From Granulicella sp. L56 (GTDB taxonomy: Bacteria; Acidobacteriota; Terriglobia; Terriglobales; Acidobacteriaceae), in the NCBI RefSeq assembly GCF_009765835.1, contig NZ_LMUS01000006.1, positions 310,001 through 374,000 of the forward strand: a stretch of DNA of 64,000 bases, read 5' to 3'. How positions within the stretch are numbered: the stretch's first letter is position 1; every line of letters begins with the position of its first letter. Both the position numbers and the translations under genes were made by a program. Under the pieces are notes generated by a model. It was not told the origin of the DNA, made no database searches, and was given only the letters and a program-made list of their open reading frames with translations. This document shows positions 38,160-49,243 of the stretch, piece by piece.

Positions 38160-38577
38160 ATCGAGTCCTTCGTAATGCCCTGTCATCTCTTATGAACGAT
38201 GCAATCATATCGAACGAATGACGTCGGTAATTAGTCATCGGCATGATTGAATGAACTCTATCAGGAAGGAGGAGATTATTCATTCGGTACCGTGCTGGCA
38301 ATTTTCAAATTATGCCGGTCCTCGTTCCCAATCCCCTTGGACGTGTTCCCTCGAATCGGAAAGGCTCATGCATCACTAACCTCTAGTGCGGCGGAGTATC
38401 TACTATCTCCGCATTAGATGTTACTGAGTTCCCGAATTTGAGATTCGATACTTTGTCAGATCTGGAGATTTAATTTTGTTTTCGCTGTGTGGCGTTCCAA
38501 CGGGAACCCAGTCCAAAGCTGGGTGAGTTGGACATCCTCGCCTGCACAGCGGCGTGATGCTTTACGCGTGCCACAGC
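38160..38577. other. Intergenic, no supported gene
   Basis: About 420 bases, AT-richer than the flanking genes, between two minus-strand genes. It should contain the promoter of the GH2 gene. A short 65-codon minus frame at 38456-38653 overlaps the end of the amidohydrolase gene and is not convincing. No strong palindrome was found. Confidence 0.5.
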
Positions 38578-39543
38578 TTATAGATTTTGGTTTGCATTTC
38601 TTGGGTGCCACTTGTAAGCAGCAATAGAGTTTTTCCAAAAGAACTTTTGGCACGCCGCGTTACCTTTCTGTAGAACGTAGCCGCGTACGAGTGCAAGTGT
38701 ATCCGCATAAGTGGCCAGATGATCGCTGTTTGGCCAGTCACTGCCGTAGAGGATGCGATCCTCGCCGAAGAGGTTCCAGATGACATCGAGCCGCTCGCGA
38801 TAATAGGCAGGGTCTTTGGGGACATCCTGGCCAACTTTAACGGGAATCTCCGAGAGCTTGATAAAGATGTTTGGATTGCCTGCACAGTGGCGGAGATGCG
38901 ACCAGTATTCGTTACGCGCAGCACCGGGAGGCGGGATAGGAGCTGAGGGTAAGTGATCGATGACGATGCGCAACTCTGGAACCTGGTCCGACACCTCGGC
39001 GATCGCACGAATCAGATCGTTGTCTGGGTTAGCACTGTCCAATTCGAGGCCATATCCTGAGAGCAATTTCAGGCCTGAGATAAATTCGGGATTTTTCGAG
39101 TCCAATCCCAGGTCCCGCTTCCAGAGATTGCCGTAGCGAATGCCTACTAAGATAGGGTTCGCGTGGAGGCGTTCTAACTCTTTGGCATAATCCGGTGCTC
39201 CGGGTATTAGGTCGCCAACCACCCCCACAATTATGGGGTTCTTGGCAGCGACCTGTAGCACCCAGTCGTTATCACTCAGTAGAGGGCTGGCTTCGACAGC
39301 AATGGCTCCTACTACTCCAAGCGGCGCCGTAATACTTTCATAATGATCTGGAAGCGCGGGTTTGTAGATGATGGTATCGCTGGGCTCTGGCCACGGAATC
39401 CCCCCGGGGCGGCGAGGGTCGAAGAGATGAATGTGAGCATCGATGATAGGAATCGGTGTTGCCGGGACAGCGGCAAAAATCGGATTGGTCGCCCAGGATG
39501 CACCTGCGGACGCCGCGAGTTTTAGAAAATTTCTGCGCCGCAA
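38578..39543 (-). CDS. Tat-exported amidohydrolase, sugar-lactonase type
   Basis: 321 residues of the amidohydrolase-2 family. MRRRNFLKLAASAG is a Tat signal. The metal-binding IDAHIHLFDP (about 34-43), ELRIVIDHLPSAP and ILYGSDWPN motifs match the L-fuconolactonase/L-rhamnono-lactonase-like branch, which opens sugar 1,4-lactones made by sugar dehydrogenases. It is divergent from the GH106 alpha-L-rhamnosidase across 440 nt. A rhamnose-derived lactone is therefore a reasonable substrate guess, but this is inference. Confidence 0.84.
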   Translation of the reverse strand: MRRRNFLKLAASAGASWATNPIFAAVPATPIPIIDAHIHLFDPRRPGGIPWPEPSDTIIYKPALPDHYESITAPLGVVGAIAVEASPLLSDNDWVLQVAAKNPIIVGVVGDLIPGAPDYAKELERLHANPILVGIRYGNLWKRDLGLDSKNPEFISGLKLLSGYGLELDSANPDNDLIRAIAEVSDQVPELRIVIDHLPSAPIPPPGAARNEYWSHLRHCAGNPNIFIKLSEIPVKVGQDVPKDPAYYRERLDVIWNLFGEDRILYGSDWPNSDHLATYADTLALVRGYVLQKGNAACQKFFWKNSIAAYKWHPRNANQNL

Positions 39544-39982
39544 ATGTACACTCCAGTGTCGCTAAATGAGAACAAAATTAAATTTTTCGGCCAAGAGGTA
39601 CGAGCTCTTGCCAATTCACGATAGAGCCATATTGAGCGATCACTTCATGTCTCAATAGCAGTTTAAGTTTTCGAGACAAGAATTACGATCAAAGGCACGT
39701 CAAGCGTAATCAGGCATGAATCATGCTGTCAAGGAACCTCTGCTAAACATTTGCGATCAATTTCATCGCTCGTATCTCTTTTCTAGCGACTAAATTGATT
39801 GTTTAGAGCTGAAGCCCAACCAACCCCGGGTTCTCCAATTGAGATAGTTGCCCTATTGGTCTTCTGTGTGATATTACGTTGTGGGCTTGTAAAAACGACT
39901 GCAAATGGTTTGCCAGTATTCTCTCAAACATCGGAAGAGACTATTTGACTTGGCGGTCGACAACCGGAAGGACTTATCAACG
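39544..39982. other. Divergent intergenic region between lactonase and GH106 genes
   Basis: About 440 bases with no gene, expected to hold both promoters. TTGACA occurs on the minus strand near 39730, but no good -10 follows at the right distance. AATTGATTGTTTAGAGCTG near 39793 resembles part of the sequence next to the palindrome at 61348, a weak hint of a shared control site. Confidence 0.4.
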
Positions 39983-42900
39983 ATGATCGGAAGAAAATCT
40001 ACAGCAATCGCCATTTTCATCGTGCTCTGCCTTCCCGGCGGGAGCTTAGTAAAAGCGCATGGACAGGCGAGCCAGGACCCGCTGTTGCGTGGATTCGAAA
40101 ATCCACCCAATAGCGCCCGCCCACGGGTATGGTGGCACTGGATGAATGGCAACATCACAAAAGAAGGGATCGATCTCGATCTGCACTGGATGAACAGGGT
40201 AGGGATCGCGGGCTTTCAGACCTTCGACGCGGCCTTGGCAACCCCCCAGGTGGTGCCGCACCGGTTGGTGTACATGACGCCAGAGTGGAAAGACGCGTTT
40301 AAATACGCGACGACACTTGCAGGACAATTCGGCATGGAGGAGGCGATCGCAGGCTCGCCGGGATGGAGCGAGACCGGAGGGCCATGGGTTCCGGCTTCTG
40401 AGGGAATGAAGAAATATGTATGGAGCGAGACCGTTGTCGAGGGCGGTCATCCATTCACTGGTACGTTGGCTCATCCTCCAGTCAATACCGGTGCATTTCA
40501 GGATCTCGGGATTCACGATGAATTGGAGGCTCCAGAAGGTTCGAAGCCTATTCCTCAGTTCTATGCTGACTCAGTTGTAATCGCGTACCGCAGACCTGCA
40601 GACGAGACTTCGCTTCAATCCATGCATCCAGTAATTACGGCTAGCAGCGGAACCCCGGATTTCTCCATCCTTTCCGATGGAAAGTTGCAGGACGCAACCG
40701 ACCTCCCCATTCCTAGTGCGGGCGGTGAAGCGTGGATTCAATATGCGTTCTCTGCTCCACAGACGATCCGTGCGCTAACGCTGGCGACGAAAAATATCGG
40801 TGGATTGGCGGCGACTCTTTCCGGGATAGGTAATCCCGAGACAACCCTGGAGACGAGTAGCGACGGAAGCACTTTTGAAACGGTTGCACAGATTCCTGAC
40901 GGGCGTTTGGCGGAATACACGATTTCGTTTCCTGCTGTGACCGCGAAATATTTCCGTATTGTGTTTAAGCGAAAGCTTCCTCCGCCGTTACCAGATTGGG
41001 CCAAAAATCTGGATCCCAAGTCGTTAGGTGTGAAGCTTGGGGCGCCTCCAACGGAGTACAAGATATCTGAGTTGCAATTGCACGCAGACGCATGGGTAAA
41101 TCGCTTCGAGGAAAAGGCGGCGTTTGTTCCCGTACCTGATCTGTACGAGTACGCAACTCCGCCGGCGCCCTCTGCGGATGCGGTTCAAAAGAACGACGTC
41201 GTTGATCTGACCAGCAAAGTGCGTCCTGACGGCACCGTGGACTGGACACCTCCGCCCGGGGACTGGGTCGTTCTGCGCTTCGGCTATTCGTTGCTCGGGA
41301 TCACCAATCATCCTGCGACTGCCGAAGCTACTGGCCTTGAGGTGGATAAGCTCAACCGAGGCTTCGTCAAAAATTACATGAACAACTATCTGGACAGCTA
41401 TCAGCAGACAGTGGGTGCCGATCAGATGGGCAAGCGTGGCATCACGTATGTGATTACCGATAGCTGGGAGGCGGGAGCGCAAAACTGGACCGACGACATG
41501 ATTGCGGAGTTCAAGAAACGGCGCGGCTATGATCCGATTCCATGGATGCCGGTGCTGACGGGCCAGGTTGTCGAGAGTGCTGCGGCGAGCGATGCTTTTC
41601 TATGGGACTTGCGGAAAACCATCGCAGACTTGACTGCGGATGATCACTATGGCCAAGTCCAGGCATCCTTGAAAGAGCGAGGGATGGGACATTACGGAGA
41701 GTCCCACGAGGCAGGCCGCGCATTCATCGCAGATGGTATGGAAGTTAAGAAGCTGGATGACATCCCAATGTCTGCGATGTGGACTCAGACACCCGGAGTA
41801 AATAATATCCAGTACGATTTCAACGCCGATGACAGGGAGTCAGCGTCGGTAGCGCACATTTACGGCCAAAATATTGCCGCGGCTGAGTCGATGACCGCAG
41901 CTGCCGCTCCCTGGGCGTGGTCGCCTGCTACGCTCAAGCCAACTGCCGATCAGGAACTGCTAAACGGCATCAACCGGATTGTCATTCATGAATCGGCACA
42001 CCAGCCACTGATAGGCAAAGCGCCGGGGTTGACCCTCGGACCTTTTGGACAATGGTTCAATCGCAACGAGACCTGGGCGGATGAAGCAGGGCCGTGGATC
42101 GATTACCTTGCGCGTAGCAGCTACATGCTGCAGCAGGGACGGTTTGACGCTGACCTAGTGTATTTCTACGGGGAGGATTCCAACCTGACGGCAATCTTCA
42201 ACAAGACGGCGCCGAAGATCCCTGCGGGATATGGCTTCGACTACATCAACGCTGATGGACTGATTCATGCGGTCAGCGTGACAAACGGCCGGATCACAAC
42301 AAAGAGTGGCATGAGCTATCGCGTCCTCGGACTTGATCCGTACGCGAAACATATGTCGCTTCCAGTGCTCCGCGCTATCGACAAACTGGTGGAAGAGGGC
42401 GCGGTCGTCACCGGTCCGAAGCCAGTCGACGATCCCAGTCTCGCCGATGATCAAGCGGAATTTCGACGCTTGAATGATGCTCTCTTTGGAGACGGCACTG
42501 GCATTCACCACGTCGGGAAAGGCGAGGTATTTGCCGGGCAGAGTCTTCATGAAGTTTTTGCTGCCTTGAAGTTGTCTCCAGACTTCGATTACACCAAGCC
42601 GCAGGACGATTCACAGATTCAATTTGCACATCGCAAATTGAATGACGCTGATATTTACTTCGTGGACAACCGCAGCGACCGAGACGAGTCAGTCGATGCA
42701 AGCTTCCGGATTACGGGTAAGCTACCCGAGATCTGGCATGCTGAGACTGGCAAGTCCGAACCAGCCTCCTACACGATTGCAGATGGTCGCACGGCGGTCC
42801 CTCTGCACCTGGAACCATGGGGGACAGCATTCGTTGTATTTCGCAGACCGACCAAGGAAGCGTCGCATCAACTCTCTCGTAAGACGGAGACGAACGTTGA

Positions 42901-43384
42901 CACCGTTAGCGGACCATGGGCCGTTGCCTTTCAGCCAAATCGTGGAGCACCGGCTTCCATCAACCTGGAAAAGCTGATCTCCTGGAGCGATAGCGCCAAC
43001 CTCGAGGTGAAGTATTTCTCCGGCATCGGAACATACACGACCACCCTTCAAGCGCAGCCGGAGTGGTTTCAGAAGAACGCGGACCTTTGGATCGATCTCG
43101 GAGACGTAAAAAACATGGCGGATGTAACGGTGAACGGCAAGCACTTGGGCCTCGTGTGGCATGCTCCCTATCGAGTAGACGTGACGGGCGCGCTGAAGCC
43201 TGGCGCGAACGAGGTCACAATTAAAGTGACCAACGCCTGGGTGAACCGCCTGATCGGTGACCAGCAACCAGATGCCACGGTGAAATATACCTTTACTGAC
43301 GTTAAGCCATATCGGCAGGACTCGCCGTTATTGCCTTCGGGTCTGCTGGGTCCGGTTCGGATCTCTTCAGTAGCAACGCAGTAG
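39983..43384 (+). CDS. Secreted GH106-type alpha-L-rhamnosidase
   Basis: 1133 residues from the ATG at 39983 (GAAGGA upstream; MIGRKSTAIAIFIVLCLPGG is a signal peptide). The start of the mature enzyme, FENPPNSARPRVWWHWMNG followed by LHWMNRVGIAGFQ, is typical of the family of large rhamnosidase-like glycosyl hydrolases. Further family features are an internal beta-sandwich insertion (about 215-370), the TYVITDSWEAGAQNW segment, SHEAGRAF, and a C-terminal GH2-like jelly roll (VDTVSGPWAVAF to VKVTNAWVNRLIG). It should release terminal L-rhamnose from pectic side chains or plant glycosides in the periplasm. It is followed after 4 nt by an MFS carrier. Confidence 0.9.
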   Translation: MIGRKSTAIAIFIVLCLPGGSLVKAHGQASQDPLLRGFENPPNSARPRVWWHWMNGNITKEGIDLDLHWMNRVGIAGFQTFDAALATPQVVPHRLVYMTPEWKDAFKYATTLAGQFGMEEAIAGSPGWSETGGPWVPASEGMKKYVWSETVVEGGHPFTGTLAHPPVNTGAFQDLGIHDELEAPEGSKPIPQFYADSVVIAYRRPADETSLQSMHPVITASSGTPDFSILSDGKLQDATDLPIPSAGGEAWIQYAFSAPQTIRALTLATKNIGGLAATLSGIGNPETTLETSSDGSTFETVAQIPDGRLAEYTISFPAVTAKYFRIVFKRKLPPPLPDWAKNLDPKSLGVKLGAPPTEYKISELQLHADAWVNRFEEKAAFVPVPDLYEYATPPAPSADAVQKNDVVDLTSKVRPDGTVDWTPPPGDWVVLRFGYSLLGITNHPATAEATGLEVDKLNRGFVKNYMNNYLDSYQQTVGADQMGKRGITYVITDSWEAGAQNWTDDMIAEFKKRRGYDPIPWMPVLTGQVVESAAASDAFLWDLRKTIADLTADDHYGQVQASLKERGMGHYGESHEAGRAFIADGMEVKKLDDIPMSAMWTQTPGVNNIQYDFNADDRESASVAHIYGQNIAAAESMTAAAAPWAWSPATLKPTADQELLNGINRIVIHESAHQPLIGKAPGLTLGPFGQWFNRNETWADEAGPWIDYLARSSYMLQQGRFDADLVYFYGEDSNLTAIFNKTAPKIPAGYGFDYINADGLIHAVSVTNGRITTKSGMSYRVLGLDPYAKHMSLPVLRAIDKLVEEGAVVTGPKPVDDPSLADDQAEFRRLNDALFGDGTGIHHVGKGEVFAGQSLHEVFAALKLSPDFDYTKPQDDSQIQFAHRKLNDADIYFVDNRSDRDESVDASFRITGKLPEIWHAETGKSEPASYTIADGRTAVPLHLEPWGTAFVVFRRPTKEASHQLSRKTETNVDTVSGPWAVAFQPNRGAPASINLEKLISWSDSANLEVKYFSGIGTYTTTLQAQPEWFQKNADLWIDLGDVKNMADVTVNGKHLGLVWHAPYRVDVTGALKPGANEVTIKVTNAWVNRLIGDQQPDATVKYTFTDVKPYRQDSPLLPSGLLGPVRISSVATQ

Positions 43385-43388
43385 TAGA

Positions 43389-44681
43389 GTGCCAGCATCC
43401 TTAAGCCCTGCAGACCAGGCGATCGCTCATGCGAAGCGGCGCCTGGTCCCGTTCTTGATACTGATGTACGTTGTATCGTTCCTCGATCGTGCTAACGTCG
43501 GATTTGCGAAGCAGGCACTTCAACAGTCTCTTGGCATCTCTGCTGCGGCATACGCTCTGGGCGCAGGCTTGTTTTTTATCACGTATGCACTATTTGAAAT
43601 TCCCAGTAACCTCATCATGCAAAAGGTAGGTGCTCGCGTCTGGATGTGCCGCATCATAGTGAGTTGGGGCCTGGTATCGATGGCCACAATGTTCGTTACC
43701 GGGCCTATCTCTTATTACGTGCTGCGCTTATTGCTTGGAGCTGCCGAGGCCGGTTTTTTTCCGGGTATCCTTCTTTATCTCACCTATTGGTTTCCGAATC
43801 GTACTAAAGCTCAGGTTCTCGGCCTCTTTTACTTCGGTGCTCCACTGGCTCTTGTTGTTGGCGGCCCGATATCCGGAGTACTACTCCAAATACCCGCTGC
43901 AAGCGGACTGCAAGGCTGGCAATGGATGTTTCTTACAGAAGGTCTGCTGGCTGTAATCGTTGGGATAGGCGCATTTTTCTACTTACCAGATAGGCCTCAA
44001 AATGCTGCGTGGCTTGCAGATGTTCAGAAAGCTTCTCTACTCAAAGAACTATCATCTGAGAAGAAGTATAGACATGGATATGCCACCACGGGTCTAACAT
44101 CTCTGTTGAAAAATCGTTGGGTGCTCGGCTGCGCAATTATTTATCTCCTGATTCAGATGAGTGTGTATGGTGTGGTCTTTTATCTGCCGACGGAGGTTGC
44201 GGTTATTCTCGGTCGGTCGGTCGGCCTGGAGGTTGGTCTTGTGTCAGCTATCCCCTGGGTTTGTGCTATCGCTGCGACTTATTGGATTCCACGGACGGCT
44301 GACCTGCATAGAAACCATCGACTGCTTGCTGGCCTGACGCTTCTGGCTGCTGGGATAGCAAGCGCGCTGCTCGGATCGGGGAGCCCGCCAGTCGCTATGC
44401 TCGCTTTGTGCTTTGCTGCGTCAGGGTTCATAGCTGTCCAACCGCTGTTCTGGACTTTTCCCATGTCCTATCTGGCAGACACAGAAGCTGCGAGTGGACT
44501 AGCTTTGATCAATGTGGCAGGCGCCGTTGGAGGATTCCTCGCGCCAAATGCTAAGGTTTGGGCGGATGCTCAGTTTGGTTTCCCCAGGGCTGGACTGTAT
44601 CTACTCGCAGCCTTTTCTCTCTTAGCGGCAATACTTGTCCTCCGAGTTAGAAAGATCGAACTATCAAGCCTGAGTTATTGA
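43389..44681 (+). CDS. MFS transporter, ACS family
   Basis: 430 residues with about 12 membrane segments. LILMYVVSFLDRANVGFAKQAL, LFEIPSNLIMQKVGARVWM and GAAEAGFFPGILLYLTYWFP are classic signatures of the anion:cation symporter family, which includes carriers of rhamnonate, galactonate, tartrate and phthalate. The start is GTG, 4 nt after the rhamnosidase stop, so the two are probably translated from one mRNA. A rhamnose-related acid is a plausible cargo. It belongs to a different ACS subgroup from the MFS proteins at 32979 and 58326. Confidence 0.88.
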   Translation: MPASLSPADQAIAHAKRRLVPFLILMYVVSFLDRANVGFAKQALQQSLGISAAAYALGAGLFFITYALFEIPSNLIMQKVGARVWMCRIIVSWGLVSMATMFVTGPISYYVLRLLLGAAEAGFFPGILLYLTYWFPNRTKAQVLGLFYFGAPLALVVGGPISGVLLQIPAASGLQGWQWMFLTEGLLAVIVGIGAFFYLPDRPQNAAWLADVQKASLLKELSSEKKYRHGYATTGLTSLLKNRWVLGCAIIYLLIQMSVYGVVFYLPTEVAVILGRSVGLEVGLVSAIPWVCAIAATYWIPRTADLHRNHRLLAGLTLLAAGIASALLGSGSPPVAMLALCFAASGFIAVQPLFWTFPMSYLADTEAASGLALINVAGAVGGFLAPNAKVWADAQFGFPRAGLYLLAAFSLLAAILVLRVRKIELSSLSY

Positions 44682-44858
44682 TTGCGCAGGTAAGATGCGG
44701 TGGAACAGCGCCAGGCAACGGCGAAGTTGCAATGGTACTCGTCTTGGACTGTGTCCGCCGCTCTGAAGGAATCGAAATGCGAACTCCCCGACGTGTGGTC
44801 GACCATCCGGAAGTAATCCAGTTTTATCGGTTCACTTCTGGATGGCTCGTCGCTCGGG

Positions 44859-45106
44859 ACCAAACGTGGCAACGACTTGCTTCACCATGGCTTCCACCTG
44901 AGCGTCATCCGATATGTCACAGGTGATGGCCAACGTTTTATGACCTTTATTCGCGAGGTCTTTCGCCGCGACCTGCACTTCTTTCTCGTTCCAATCAGCC
45001 AATACCACGAAGCTCCCGCTTCGGCGAAAGCTTTTGCGGTTGCGAGACCGAGTCCGGACGCTGCACCTGTCACCAAGGCAACCTTGTTTGCAAATGTGAT
45101 AGCCAT
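44859..45106 (-). pseudogene. Truncated, frameshifted short-chain dehydrogenase (5' fragment)
   Basis: From the ATG at 45106, after AGGGA, the frame reads MAITFANKVALVTGAASGLG, the NAD-binding start of an SDR, up to about residue 33. The reading frame then shifts and continues as VVLADWNEKEVQVAAKDL and ITCDISDDAQVEAMVKQV, ending near 44859. The catalytic Ser-Tyr-Lys part is missing. Sequence further down (44682-44858) is not recognisable. It follows the aldo/keto reductase pseudogene on the same strand, so the two were probably an operon. Confidence 0.85.
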
Positions 45107-45155
45107 TTTTATCCCTACAGTTGAGTTGAAGCAATAGGTTACGGTTAGCGATCGA

Positions 45156-46574
<1,419 letters not shown>

Positions 46575-46597
46575 GGGGCTGTTCTAGATAACTACTT
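46575..46597 (+). repeat. Left terminal inverted repeat of the IS1016-like element
   Basis: Matches the right repeat (47274-47296) in reverse complement at 22 of 23 positions; the mismatch is T/C at position 9. Confidence 0.9.
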
Positions 46598-46633
46598 GAG
46601 ATTTGTTTTAGCACATTGAATGAGTTGGGTTTG

Positions 46634-47248
46634 CTAGTGTTTGGGTTGAGCTGTATTGAAACGCCACTCGCACTCCTTCAAGAAGAGGTGGAAATGGGCA
46701 GCCGGGATGCCGTTGAAGCGGCGCATGTGCCGCTTGGCTTGGTTCCAGAAGTTCTCGATACCGTTGATATGGTTTTTCTGATCCGAGAAGAGCTTGGAGT
46801 GGTTGATGCGGTAGTGCTTGAAGCTGGATACATCGAGCACGTTGTAGGAGCTGAAGGTGTCGGAGTAGACGATGCTGTCGGGTACGACTTTCGTGTCGAT
46901 GATGGCCTTCCGCGTCTTGCCCTTGGCGTCCGGGATGACCTTGGCATAGACCTTGCCGCCGCGTTTTAACAGGCCAAACACAGGAACCTTGCCGCCAGCA
47001 CCACGACCGCGCTTGCCCTTGCGGTGACCTCCGAAATAGCTCTCATCCACTTTGATCTCGCCGAACAGAGGTGTTGTGTCTTCGCTCTCTTGGAGGATGA
47101 TCTCGCGCAAGCGCTGGAAATAAAACGCCGCCGTACTCTTGTTCACACCGACCAGCGAGGCCGCTGTCCGGGAGGTGGAGCCAGACACGAAATGCTCTAT
47201 CAAGCGCTTTTGCACCGCCCACTCCAATCGGCTCTTACGCATCCTCAA
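46634..47248 (-). CDS. IS1595-family transposase
   Basis: 204 residues, full length for the IS1016 subgroup. An N-terminal helix-turn-helix-like region ([20 protein letters not shown]) is followed by the ISXO2-like DDE domain: [10 protein letters not shown] (first Asp), [11 protein letters not shown] (second Asp) and [19 protein letters not shown] with the third acidic/Asn position. The frame is intact, so the element may still be active. Confidence 0.92.
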   Translation of the reverse strand: MRMRKSRLEWAVQKRLIEHFVSGSTSRTAASLVGVNKSTAAFYFQRLREIILQESEDTTPLFGEIKVDESYFGGHRKGKRGRGAGGKVPVFGLLKRGGKVYAKVIPDAKGKTRKAIIDTKVVPDSIVYSDTFSSYNVLDVSSFKHYRINHSKLFSDQKNHINGIENFWNQAKRHMRRFNGIPAAHFHLFLKECEWRFNTAQPKH

Positions 47249-47273
47249 ACCATCCTAGTCCCTACTTCAGTAG

Positions 47274-47296
47274 AAGTAGTTATCTAGGACAGCCCC
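47274..47296 (-). repeat. Right terminal inverted repeat of the IS1016-like element
   Basis: Reverse complement of the left repeat with one mismatch. Confidence 0.9.
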
Positions 47297-47538
47297 TAGA
47301 CTTTTTCTATCCTCACTGGCTAAGATGGAATTCTCTTTCTAAAGTGACTTACTCTTCACCGCATTCGAAGCCGCCATTTTTCAGTACCCCAAAGACATTA
47401 ACGGAGAATGACCTTATGAAGTTATGCCGCAGCAGTTGCTCGTGCTGGCACAGACCACTGCGACATAAAGGACATTAGATTGATGCTGCTCCTCGGCGGA
47501 TGCGAGCAGACTCCGCAAAAGGAATACAGCAGAGTCGC

Positions 47539-48435
47539 TTATTTTTTAAATTCGGCGTAGACAACTTCCGTAAAGCTAGCGGGCCTTTGCCGGACACTCT
47601 GCGGTTGAGCTGGATCACCGACGGCGGCTTTTACTTCATCCAGAGACTTGCCTTGGGCGACCAGCTCCTTAACTTTGGCGTCCGTCGCTTCGGATTCCGA
47701 GAGACGCTTCTGGATGTCAGCTCTCGTCTGCAGGGCGCCGTGTCCGGGAATAAACTGGTCGCTATCCAGCATGAGGATGCCTTTTGCCGAAGCAATCCAG
47801 CCTTCTGACGTGCCGTGCTTTTCAAGATGCACGATCGGATACAGCCACTGCGTCGCGATAATATCGCCGGTGCAAACCACTTTGTCTTTCAGCACGTAGA
47901 CGATGAGATCTCCCGTGGTATGTGCCGGTGCCCAATGATAGAGCTCGAGCGTCACGCCCTCAGCCGTAATAGTTTCCTTGTTTTTCTTAATTACCTGTGT
48001 CGGCAGCTTGTCTGGAGCCGGAACGCCGCGGCCATTCGTGGCGAGCGCCTCTTGCTGTTCCTTGGCGTCTCCTTCATGAGCAATAATCGTGAGGCCGACC
48101 GGGAATGCAGCCAGACCACCGATGTGGTCCGGATCACTGTGCGTAAGAATGACGGTGGTGACGGGCTTCGGCGTGATCTTCGCCATGTCGTCCAGCAGTT
48201 CCCTGCCACCCTGCAGAGTCGCTTTCGCGTCGACAACAATGACGCCCTTGTCGCCAAGAATGACCGTACTGTTGCCACCCCCGCCTTCAATCCAGTAAAT
48301 GTTTGGCTTCATCTGATGCGTGACGAAAGAAACAGTTGCGGGCGCTACGCCCTGAGCCGTCATGAACGACGAGCTCAGGCATGCGCTCACAAGAATAAGG
48401 ACGGAGCCACGCACTATACGGTCCACACTACTCAT
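47539..48435 (-). CDS. Exported metallo-beta-lactamase-fold hydrolase
   Basis: 298 residues with a signal peptide (residues about 8-27). The metal-binding motif reads THSDPDHIGG in place of the usual HxHxDH, so the second His is an Asp. PAHTTGD, VCTGDI and PGHG provide the other expected ligands. It looks like the subclass that includes SoxH/quinoprotein-relay-like exported hydrolases rather than a true beta-lactamase. The C-terminal 60 residues (LSESEATDAKVKELVAQGKS) form helices typical of this subgroup. Substrate unknown. Confidence 0.82.
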   Translation of the reverse strand: MSSVDRIVRGSVLILVSACLSSSFMTAQGVAPATVSFVTHQMKPNIYWIEGGGGNSTVILGDKGVIVVDAKATLQGGRELLDDMAKITPKPVTTVILTHSDPDHIGGLAAFPVGLTIIAHEGDAKEQQEALATNGRGVPAPDKLPTQVIKKNKETITAEGVTLELYHWAPAHTTGDLIVYVLKDKVVCTGDIIATQWLYPIVHLEKHGTSEGWIASAKGILMLDSDQFIPGHGALQTRADIQKRLSESEATDAKVKELVAQGKSLDEVKAAVGDPAQPQSVRQRPASFTEVVYAEFKK

Positions 48436-48840
48436 TAAAATACTGCGCTAGAAACTCTCTCTCTTCAAAAAACCCCTCGGAAAGATCTTTGCAATCAAAT
48501 GCACGTTAAAAATGAAAACGCACTGGCGAAGATCGGTACGAATGCCTGAACCTGTAGGAGTTACCGGTCAGCTCGTGCGGCTACCCCCGTCCGAAATCCT
48601 GAACGGGGAACAACAATAACGATGAGTCTTAACGGTCATGTATTCCCCTCATACATAACGGACAGACCGCTCCCGTGTCAAACCAAATGAGGAAGTCTGT
48701 TGACTTGGTTTGGACCGATACAAAGAATATGCCCATGCTGATTCCGTGCATCTTCTGCGGTTGTCTTCTCTCCATAGAGCCAATGGGAAGCCGATCTTTC
48801 TTCTATCGTCACCAGTGAGATAAGCGAGAAGATACCTTCG
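48436..48840. other. Intergenic, no supported gene
   Basis: About 400 bases upstream of the metallo-beta-lactamase-fold gene. I see no ORF with coding character and no strong hairpin. It may hold that gene's promoter and the rest of a decayed gene from the right side. Confidence 0.5.
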
Positions 48841-49204
48841 TCACCCTGCGGCCCCCTTGTTTCGGGCGGCTTTTATATTTTCAATCTTAATTACTTGCCC
48901 GTCCTGCTGGAACCCGCGCGTACGATTTTCTCCGCAGCCAGTTAAAGCAGTAGCCAAGGCTGCACGGGGCGCCTCTACAGTCATCTGCACGATGTACTGT
49001 TCATGATACGGCGCCGCCCCTGGCTGATGTAGCGTGTGTCCGATATCGCGTCCGTACGGTAATTCCATCTAGTTGTATCGACCGTATCTCCAGTAAAGTC
49101 GTCACTGAATTACAGAGCGTAGCCACGCCGGGGCGCTTGTGCGTGTAGAACCCCGGATGCCAGGATGAGTAGAGCAAAAGATAGGAAGAGTTGGATCCGC
49201 TTCA
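48841..49204 (-). pseudogene. 5' remnant of a secreted GH16-like gene
   Basis: GAGGAG precedes an ATG at 49204. The frame gives a signal peptide (MKRIQLFLSFALLILASG, then HAQ), followed by GYAL, an in-frame TAA, and then FSDDFTGDTVDTTRWNYRTD. That stretch resembles the start of secreted GH16/concanavalin-like lectin-fold glycan hydrolases (FxDDFxGxxLDxxxWxxR). After about 60 codons the frame is lost; a 75-codon frame at 48841-49068 overlaps it. It begins 40 nt after the GH31 stop codon, on the same strand, so it was probably the next gene of that operon. Confidence 0.65.
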
Positions 49205-49243
49205 TGCGCTCCTCATTTCAGTTTGTCGATAGTTTTCTGAAGG

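Larger units (their letters stand above)
46575..47296 (-). mobile_element. IS1595-family (IS1016-like) insertion sequence
   Basis: 722 bp bounded by near-perfect inverted repeats of about 23 bp: GGGGCTGTTCTAGATAACTA at the left end (46575) and, reading inward from the right end (47296), GGGGCTGTCCTAGATAACTA. One intact transposase gene fills the interior. IS1595 elements normally make 8-bp target duplications; the flanks here (CAACAGGT left, TAGACTTT right) are different. Confidence 0.9.

Noticed and set aside
44682..44858. Small frames on both strands between the MFS gene and the SDR pseudogene
   Set aside because: Neither frame has recognisable features; probably further decayed sequence.
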